From: Candidatus Zixiibacteriota bacterium
GTDB lineage: Bacteria > Zixibacteria > MSB-5A5 > GN15 > PGXB01
NCBI GenBank assembly: GCA_003641425.1
Contig: QNAH01000072.1
Location: forward strand, 1 to 9,874
DNA: 9,874 nt
Direction of reading: 5' to 3'
Both the position numbers and the translations under genes were made by a program. Below are positions 6,225 through 9,874 of this stretch, piece by piece. How positions within the stretch are numbered: the first letter of the stretch is position 1; every line of letters begins with the position of its first letter. The notes beneath the pieces are model-generated. The model made no database searches. It was not told the origin of the DNA and was given only the letters and a program-made list of their open reading frames with translations.

Positions 6225-6692
6225 TTATATCAGGTCGGCAGCGATTTTCCCGATTTTCTTAAGAAATTGTTCATCCTGATCGGTAAAGGCCGATTTTTTG
6301 TGTGAGTCGATATCCAGTTCGCCGATGATGCGATTGTTTCTAAAGATGGGGATGACAATTTCCGATTTGACATTGATGCTGCAAGCCAGATAGTTATTCT
6401 CTGCGGTAACATCATCGATGATAAAGGTTTCTTCAGTCTCAGCCGCCTGCCCGCATATTCCACGCCCGAAGGGGATGCGGACATGATCGGTCGGATCTCC
6501 GGCATAGGGTCCCAGGACCAGTTCGCGGTCATTATTTTTATCGACCAGGTAGAATCCGACCCAGTCATACCCGGGCAGATTATTTTTCAGTAATCCGCAA
6601 ATCGCATTTAATTTGAATTCATTATCGCCGTCACCTTTGCTTATACCGGCGGCTTTGTCGATAAGCATCTTAAAAAGATTTTGTCTATTCAT
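6225..6692 (-). CDS. GAF-domain protein, free methionine-(R)-sulfoxide reductase type, with one Cys replaced by His
   Basis: This 155-residue single GAF domain aligns by eye with free methionine-(R)-sulfoxide reductase (fRMsr; E. coli YebR/MsrC), which reduces free Met-R-SO using thioredoxin. Shared segments are WVGFYLV (44-50), LVLGPYAG (58-65), VRIPFGRGICG (71-81), NNYLACSINVKSEIVIPI (99-116) and IIGELDIDS (122-130). C80 and C104 match E. coli C94 and the nucleophile C118 by spacing. E111, D127 and D129 match the substrate-binding acids. The position of E. coli C84, ten residues before C94, is H70 here. C84 is the usual disulfide partner, so catalysis may use C80 or be lost, leaving a GAF sensor. 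It is the second gene of a minus-strand pair, 33 nt after the AhpD-like gene. GGGA lies seven bases before the start. Confidence 0.85.
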   Translation of the reverse strand: MNRQNLFKMLIDKAAGISKGDGDNEFKLNAICGLLKNNLPGYDWVGFYLVDKNNDRELVLGPYAGDPTDHVRIPFGRGICGQAAETEETFIIDDVTAENNYLACSINVKSEIVIPIFRNNRIIGELDIDSHKKSAFTDQDEQFLKKIGKIAADLI

Positions 6693-6725
6693 AATTTTAT
6701 CCCATTATTGTCGATTCGGCAGTGA

Positions 6726-7085
6726 TTATTTCTTCATTTCATCCCAGATATCCCAGATTCGCCTGATATGGGGGATAGTAATGGAGCCGCCGACAGCCAG
6801 TCCGACCGCCAGGGTTTCCTCAAGCTGGGCGTCGGTAACACCCTCTTCTTTGCATCTTATAACATGATACATAATACAATCATCGCAACGAAGGACAAGG
6901 GATGTGGCCAATCCCATAAGCTCTTTTATGCCTGACGGCAGCGCACCTTCTTTGTAAACCTGCCAATCAAGATTAAAAAATCTTTTGACATTTATGCCGG
7001 AATACTTGAATACGAGCTGATTAAGACGCTCGCGTTCCTCTTGAAATTTTTCAACCCGGTTTTTTCCCAAGACCATTTTCTCCAT
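6726..7085 (-). CDS. Carboxymuconolactone decarboxylase-family (AhpD-like) protein
   Basis: This 119-residue all-helical protein fits the carboxymuconolactone decarboxylase/AhpD fold. The diagnostic motif is LRCDDCIMYHVIRC: C67 and C70 form the CxxC redox pair and H74 follows at the AhpD spacing. C78 is an extra cysteine. The following segment (GVTDAQLEETLAVGLAVGG) is the typical second helix pair. AhpD-like proteins act as thiol-disulfide reductases in peroxide defence, and many small relatives have unknown substrates; the CxxC points to redox chemistry rather than lactone decarboxylation. It leads a minus-strand operon with the fRMsr-like gene, which supports oxidative-stress repair. ATG 7085 has no ribosome site. 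A second ATG three codons later has GGAG close before it and may be the real start. A 14-bp palindrome lies just upstream. Confidence 0.88.
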   Translation of the reverse strand: MEKMVLGKNRVEKFQEERERLNQLVFKYSGINVKRFFNLDWQVYKEGALPSGIKELMGLATSLVLRCDDCIMYHVIRCKEEGVTDAQLEETLAVGLAVGGSITIPHIRRIWDIWDEMKK

Positions 7086-7092
7086 TGATAAT

Positions 7093-7106
7093 TTGGTTTA
7101 AACCAA
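7093..7106. promoter_or_regulatory. 14-bp perfect palindrome upstream of the AhpD-like gene (operator candidate)
   Basis: TTGGTTTAAACCAA at 7093-7106 is an exact palindrome seven bases before ATG 7085 on the minus strand, inside the predicted 5' leader. Its position suits repressor binding or an RNA hairpin controlling the redox operon. No matching consensus is known to me. Confidence 0.5.
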
Positions 7107-7161
7107 GGCCTCTTCAAATCGCGCGGTATTGAAGTCAAGCCAGCGGATACCTGCCATTTTT

Positions 7162-7190
7162 ATTATTATATAATAATGGTATTTTAGCAA
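7162..7190 (-). promoter_or_regulatory. Minus-strand promoter of the redox operon, on an AT palindrome
   Basis: Read on the minus strand, TTGCTA (7190-7185) and AATAAT (7167-7162) are separated by 17 bp, a fair sigma70 match, with a transcription start near 7155 and a leader of about 70 nt. The -10 lies within the perfect 16-bp palindrome ATTATTATATAATAAT (7162-7177), flanked by CCAT and ATGG, which also contains TATAAT on both strands. Confidence 0.4.
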
Positions 7191-7378
7191 CGAATATTTA
7201 TAAACCATTTTTATAAACTCCTCTTATCCGGGTTAAACCGCAAACGGGCTTATTACTTTATATTAATTACATACAATAACAAAACCGGCTTATAATATTG
7301 CCTTTTTTGACGGTCTGTGCCCAATCATCAGTTATTTAGGAAAAGCCCAAGTATTTGAAATTTATCCGTTTTATTTGG

Positions 7379-7408
7379 TTGACATTGCACTGTCATGAGG
7401 TTTATGTT
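7379..7408 (+). promoter_or_regulatory. Plus-strand promoter with overlapping inverted repeat
   Basis: A perfect -35 TTGACA at 7379-7384 is followed after 18 bp by TATGTT at 7403-7408. The inverted repeat TGACA-N6-TGTCA (7380-7395) overlaps the -35 and spacer, the usual place for a repressor site. TTGCAC occurs twice, at 7385-7390 and 7408-7413. Transcription would start near 7415, giving a long leader (about 175 nt) before ATG 7591. Confidence 0.5.
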
Positions 7409-7414
7409 TGCACA

Positions 7415-7505
7415 GGGGGGGCAAATCCGGCTTTTATTGGGCCGTGAGCGCCTAATTATTCTGTCGCTGAGGGGAAGCCTAAGGAATTTGCGGATATTTG
7501 GATAG
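7415..7505 (+). ncRNA. Foldable 5' leader RNA of unknown class
   Basis: Downstream of the predicted start lies a run of seven G (7415-7421) and then a nested fold. GCAAATCC (7421-7428) pairs with GGAATTTGC (7483-7491) with one bulged A. GGCTT (7429-7433) stacks directly on it and pairs with AAGCC (7475-7479), leaving a 3-nt bulge. AGCG (7447-7450) and CGCT (7465-7468) form an inner hairpin. Thirteen outer pairs in a 71-nt span suggest a cis-regulatory RNA for the secreted-protein gene. I could not match a riboswitch class, and no terminator follows. Confidence 0.4.
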
Positions 7506-7590
7506 AAATAATTATTAAATAAAACTGTGTTTACGTTGACTGAAAGCAGGTACTGTAAAATTATTTTAGATTCTGGTCGATTATATCAAT

Positions 7591-8433
7591 ATGAATAAGC
7601 TGGGGTGTTTTTTCCTTTTTCTATCGATTTCGCTGGTGATTTCCGCAGGTTTATCCGCCGAGGAACCTGTCTATCCGTCAATGTTTAATATTACCAGTGA
7701 TTATTCAATAAGTTCCGACAGGGTTGCTCTGGCCGATACATTCATTATCAGCAGAACATTAATCAATGAAGAATCATTTGATCTGAATGGTCTGTATTTT
7801 TCGGACATCCTACCGCCCGAATTTTCCATAATAGATCAGACAATAAGAATAAATGGAGCCGAACCCGAAATTATAACGGTCGGGCCAATCCCCGATTATA
7901 TTATGTCTGGTTATGATTGCTATCACTGGATAGTAGATTCAAGGGGAGAATATGCCGGTATAGATTATGTAATAAATCCGGGTGATACGGTTTCTCTTGA
8001 TTTATTTATAATCAGCAACGCGGTCGGGTTATTTACTCTGCCGTTACATTCGACCGTTTTCAATGGAAATGGTCCCGGCTTTTTTGCCACATCCGGTCCG
8101 ATTGAAGTCGAGATTGTCCTGTCACTCGATGTCGGAGACGATAATATTCCGGAGTCATTTCCGAGCGACTTTATAATTTCCAGAGCATATCCGAACCCAT
8201 TCAATTCTTCTGTCAATATAGAATATTCCGGTAAGAATTTGGAGCGTCGACCGATGTCATTTGAGATATACGATATAATCGGACGGAAGATCTATAAAAG
8301 AGACTTTGTGTCGAATAGCGACAACAGTAATATAAGCTGGAATGTAGATGAATCCGTCAGCTCGGGAATTTATTTTTACAGCCTGACTGATGGTAAGCGT
8401 AAAACCGCCGGTAAAATTATTCTCCTCAAATAG
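7591..8433 (+). CDS. Secreted protein with T9SS type A (Por) sorting domain
   Basis: This 280-residue protein has a clear signal peptide (hydrophobic core about 5-20, then LSAEE, cleavage near A23). The middle, about 30-178, is rich in beta-type sequence. It reads like a single Ig/DUF11-like beta-sandwich (YSISSDRVALADTFIISRTL, then DILPPEFSI and INPGDTVSLDLFI), with no catalytic motif. From about 190 a complete type IX secretion sorting domain follows: AYPNPFNSSVNIEY (199-212), EIYDIIGRKI (225-234), W250, then SGIYFYSL (258-265) and the terminal KIILLK. Such domains send proteins across the outer membrane of Bacteroidota/FCB cells, where the domain is removed or anchored. The job of the body is unknown; surface attachment or structural roles are possible. 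There is no ribosome site before ATG 7591. No secretion-machinery gene lies in the window. Confidence 0.85.
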   Translation: MNKLGCFFLFLSISLVISAGLSAEEPVYPSMFNITSDYSISSDRVALADTFIISRTLINEESFDLNGLYFSDILPPEFSIIDQTIRINGAEPEIITVGPIPDYIMSGYDCYHWIVDSRGEYAGIDYVINPGDTVSLDLFIISNAVGLFTLPLHSTVFNGNGPGFFATSGPIEVEIVLSLDVGDDNIPESFPSDFIISRAYPNPFNSSVNIEYSGKNLERRPMSFEIYDIIGRKIYKRDFVSNSDNSNISWNVDESVSSGIYFYSLTDGKRKTAGKIILLK

Positions 8434-8478
8434 CGGCCGCTTAATAATCCTCCAAATCCGCACCTGCAGGTCATGACC
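8432..8478. repeat. Cluster of three 10-bp perfect palindromes
   Basis: AGCGGCCGCT (8432-8441) overlaps the stop codon of the secreted protein. ACCTGCAGGT (8462-8471) and GGTCATGACC (8469-8478) follow, sharing a GGT. They contain the rare NotI and SbfI recognition sequences. No T-run follows, so they are not a typical terminator. They may be protein-binding sites or simple coincidence. Confidence 0.7.
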
Positions 8479-8502
8479 AATAATGTTGCCAATACATTGA
8501 TA

Positions 8503-8531
8503 TTGACTTGCCAGACCTAACCTGTTATTGT
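8503..8531 (+). promoter_or_regulatory. Promoter of the rmlB-rmlA operon
   Basis: TTGACT (8503-8508) and TATTGT (8526-8531) are 17 bp apart, with an extended -10 TG at 8523-8524. Transcription would start near 8538, about 24 nt before ATG 8562. This is one of the best promoter matches in the window and sits at a functional boundary between the secreted protein and the sugar genes. Confidence 0.55.
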
Positions 8532-8561
8532 TTTCTTTAACTAAATATTCTTTATGATATT

Positions 8562-9620
8562 ATGATCTCGAAAGACCGCTTTGAAAAAAGGATTATTGTA
8601 ACCGGCGGCGCCGGATTTATCGGTTCCAATTTCCTGCGCCGGGCGGTTCCCAGATATCGCCAATATCTGTTTGTCAATATCGACTGCCTTACGTATGCCG
8701 GCAACCTCGGTAATCTGAAGACTGTTGAAAACGATGAAAATTATGTCTTCGAAAAAATCGATGTTCGAAATGATGAATTACTGGCTGACTGTTTCGAAAA
8801 ATATGATGTCAACGCGGTAATACACCTGGCGGCGGAATCGCATGTCGATCGATCAATTATCGGGCCGGAGGCATTTATCGAAACGAATATAAGGGGCACT
8901 TTCAATTTACTGGAGTTGGCACGAAGACGGGTTCATGATTTTCGATTTCATCATGTTTCCACCGATGAGGTCTTTGGTTCGATCGAAGACGGATTGTTCT
9001 CGGAGTTGTCGCCATATAATCCCAGTTCGCCGTACGCCGCCTCGAAGGCATCGGCCGATTATCTGGTGCAAGCCTATCACAAGACATATCGTCTGGATAC
9101 GGTTATCTCAAATTGCTCCAACAACTTCGGGCCGTATCAGTTTCCGGAAAAACTGGTTCCATTGACTATCCGCAACGCCTTATTGAAAAAGGAAATACCG
9201 ATATACGGCGATGGCGGAAATATTCGTGACTGGATATTTGTCGAAGATCATTGCAGGGCTCTTGATCTGATTTTTCATGGGGGCCGTTCGGGCAATACAT
9301 ATAATATAGGCGCGGGATATGAACGGCCGAATCTGGATATTGTAACCGGGATCTGCCGGATTATCGACAGGATGCTGGGTGACGGACCGAGGGAACGATT
9401 GATTACCTTTGTCGGTGATCGTCCCGGGCACGACCGTCGCTATGCTCTTGACAGCTCGAAAATAAAGTCCGAGTTGGGGTGGGAAGCTGTTGAATCATTC
9501 GATCAGGCACTGGAAAATACTGTCCGCTGGTATCTCGATAACCAAGAATGGCTTGATGATTGTATCAGCGGAGAGTATCTTAAATATTATGAGAAAAATT
9601 ATTCTCGAAGACGGAATTAG
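8562..9620 (+). CDS. rmlB: dTDP-glucose 4,6-dehydratase
   Basis: This 352-residue cytoplasmic enzyme (RmlB/RfbB) converts dTDP-D-glucose to dTDP-4-keto-6-deoxy-D-glucose, the second step of dTDP-L-rhamnose and many deoxysugar pathways. It is an extended short-chain dehydrogenase with the NAD-binding GGAGFIG at 15-21. It also has DCLTYAGNL (41-49), HLAAESHVDRS (88-98), the catalytic STDEVFGS (133-140) with T134, D135 and E136, and YAASK (158-162) with Y158 and K162. Further family segments are NCSNNFGPYQFPEKLVPL (184-201), GDGGNIRDWIFVEDH (216-230) and GDRPGHDRRYALD (285-297). All expected active-site residues are present and the length is normal. No ribosome site is obvious before ATG 8562. 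The next gene begins 4 nt after its stop, so the two are translationally close and co-transcribed. Confidence 0.95.
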   Translation: MISKDRFEKRIIVTGGAGFIGSNFLRRAVPRYRQYLFVNIDCLTYAGNLGNLKTVENDENYVFEKIDVRNDELLADCFEKYDVNAVIHLAAESHVDRSIIGPEAFIETNIRGTFNLLELARRRVHDFRFHHVSTDEVFGSIEDGLFSELSPYNPSSPYAASKASADYLVQAYHKTYRLDTVISNCSNNFGPYQFPEKLVPLTIRNALLKKEIPIYGDGGNIRDWIFVEDHCRALDLIFHGGRSGNTYNIGAGYERPNLDIVTGICRIIDRMLGDGPRERLITFVGDRPGHDRRYALDSSKIKSELGWEAVESFDQALENTVRWYLDNQEWLDDCISGEYLKYYEKNYSRRRN

Positions 9621-9624
9621 ATAA

Positions 9625-9874
9625 ATGCCTGGAATAGTCAATAAAGGGATTGTTCTGGCCGGAGGAAACGGGAAGCGCCTGTTTCCTATGACACAGGTGG
9701 CATGTAAGCAGTTACTTCCGGTGTATGATAAACCCCTGATTTATTATCCGCTTGGAACACTGATGCAATTCGGAATCCGGGATATACTGATTATTTCGAC
9801 ACCGGTAGATCTTCATCATTTCCGCGAATTATTCGGAGACGGCTCGAATCTTGGGTTGACAATCAGATATGCCG
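9625..9874 (+). CDS. rmlA: Glucose-1-phosphate thymidylyltransferase, N-terminal part (cut by window end)
   Basis: From ATG 9625 the frame is open to the right edge (83 codons plus one base), so the 3' part is missing. The start matches RmlA/RfbA, which makes dTDP-glucose from dTTP and glucose 1-phosphate, the step before RmlB. Visible signatures are GIVLAGGNGKRLFPMT (8-23), KQLLPVYDKPLIYYPLGTLM (28-47) and GIRDILIISTP (50-60). The nucleotide-binding motif reads GGNGKRL where GGSGTRL is usual, so threonine is replaced by lysine while the key arginine R18 is kept. Only about a quarter of the enzyme is seen, and a related sugar nucleotidyltransferase cannot be fully excluded, but adjacency to rmlB supports rmlA. 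The start is 4 nt after the rmlB stop. Confidence 0.9.
   Translation, partial: MPGIVNKGIVLAGGNGKRLFPMTQVACKQLLPVYDKPLIYYPLGTLMQFGIRDILIISTPVDLHHFRELFGDGSNLGLTIRYA

Larger units (their letters stand above)
7107..7590. other. Divergent intergenic region
   Basis: About 0.5 kb separates the minus-strand redox operon from the plus-strand secreted protein. It holds the minus-strand promoter (7162-7190), an AT-rich unassigned stretch (about 7191-7370) that includes a TATAAT at 7291-7296 without a good -35, the plus-strand promoter (7379-7408) and a foldable leader (7415-7505). No protein-coding gene is convincing. Confidence 0.6.

Noticed and set aside
7287..7308. A GGC-N10-GCC hairpin followed by six T
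   Set aside because: The stem has three pairs with a large loop, and no gene ends upstream on that strand.
7395..7505. A 36-codon open frame (Arg/Leu-rich) in the leader before the sorting-domain protein
   Set aside because: Its first ATGs lie inside the predicted promoter, upstream of the expected transcription start. There is no clear ribosome site, and the RNA fold explains the region better.

Overview
The window is about 9.9 kb of bacterial DNA of moderate G+C, with ten genes (nine complete, one cut by the right edge). No mobile element, CRISPR array, rRNA or tRNA was seen. The best lineage clue is a secreted protein at 7591-8433 that ends in a Por/type IX (T9SS)-type sorting domain with the box AYPNPFNSSVNI. 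This domain is typical of the Bacteroidota/FCB side of the tree, and this wording of the box is common in uncultured FCB phyla such as Zixibacteria. Placing the organism among uncultured FCB bacteria is inference; no marker gene is present.

Left part (1-3941, + strand). The terminator of an upstream gene is followed by a promoter, an unrecognised six-helix membrane protein and an SLC13/DASS sodium-coupled anion transporter. Next come an Rrf2-family repressor without cysteines and cysteine synthase (cysK), 58 nt apart. An Rrf2 protein without cluster ligands beside cysK recalls the Firmicutes CymR-CysK cysteine-control pair, so this block may handle sulfur or cysteine supply.

Middle (3942-6156, + strand). 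A 350-nt gene-free stretch holds a perfect 12-bp hairpin, a candidate structured RNA ending in a very strong intrinsic terminator (4218-4259), and a -10-like box so close to the next start codon that the mRNA may be leaderless. Then follow a xylose-isomerase-like TIM-barrel protein and an exported protein of seven back-to-back 34-residue TPRs.

Right-centre (6225-7106, - strand). A two-gene redox unit encodes an AhpD-like CxxC protein followed by a GAF protein of the free-methionine-(R)-sulfoxide-reductase type, in which one conserved cysteine is histidine. A 14-bp palindrome lies just before the first start codon.

Right (7107-9874, + strand). A divergent 0.5-kb region carries a promoter with an overlapping inverted repeat and a foldable leader, followed by the T9SS-type secreted protein. 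After a cluster of three 10-bp palindromes and a good promoter, a nucleotide-sugar operon begins: rmlB (dTDP-glucose 4,6-dehydratase) and, 4 nt later, rmlA (glucose-1-phosphate thymidylyltransferase), which runs off the window. These are early steps of dTDP-rhamnose or dTDP-deoxysugar synthesis, so a surface-polysaccharide locus probably continues to the right.

Most genes look ordinary. The features that do not are the two non-coding structured regions (4055-4259 and 7415-7505), the altered GAF active site, the regulator/cysK pairing and several exact palindromes at gene boundaries. No clear new multi-gene system is visible.
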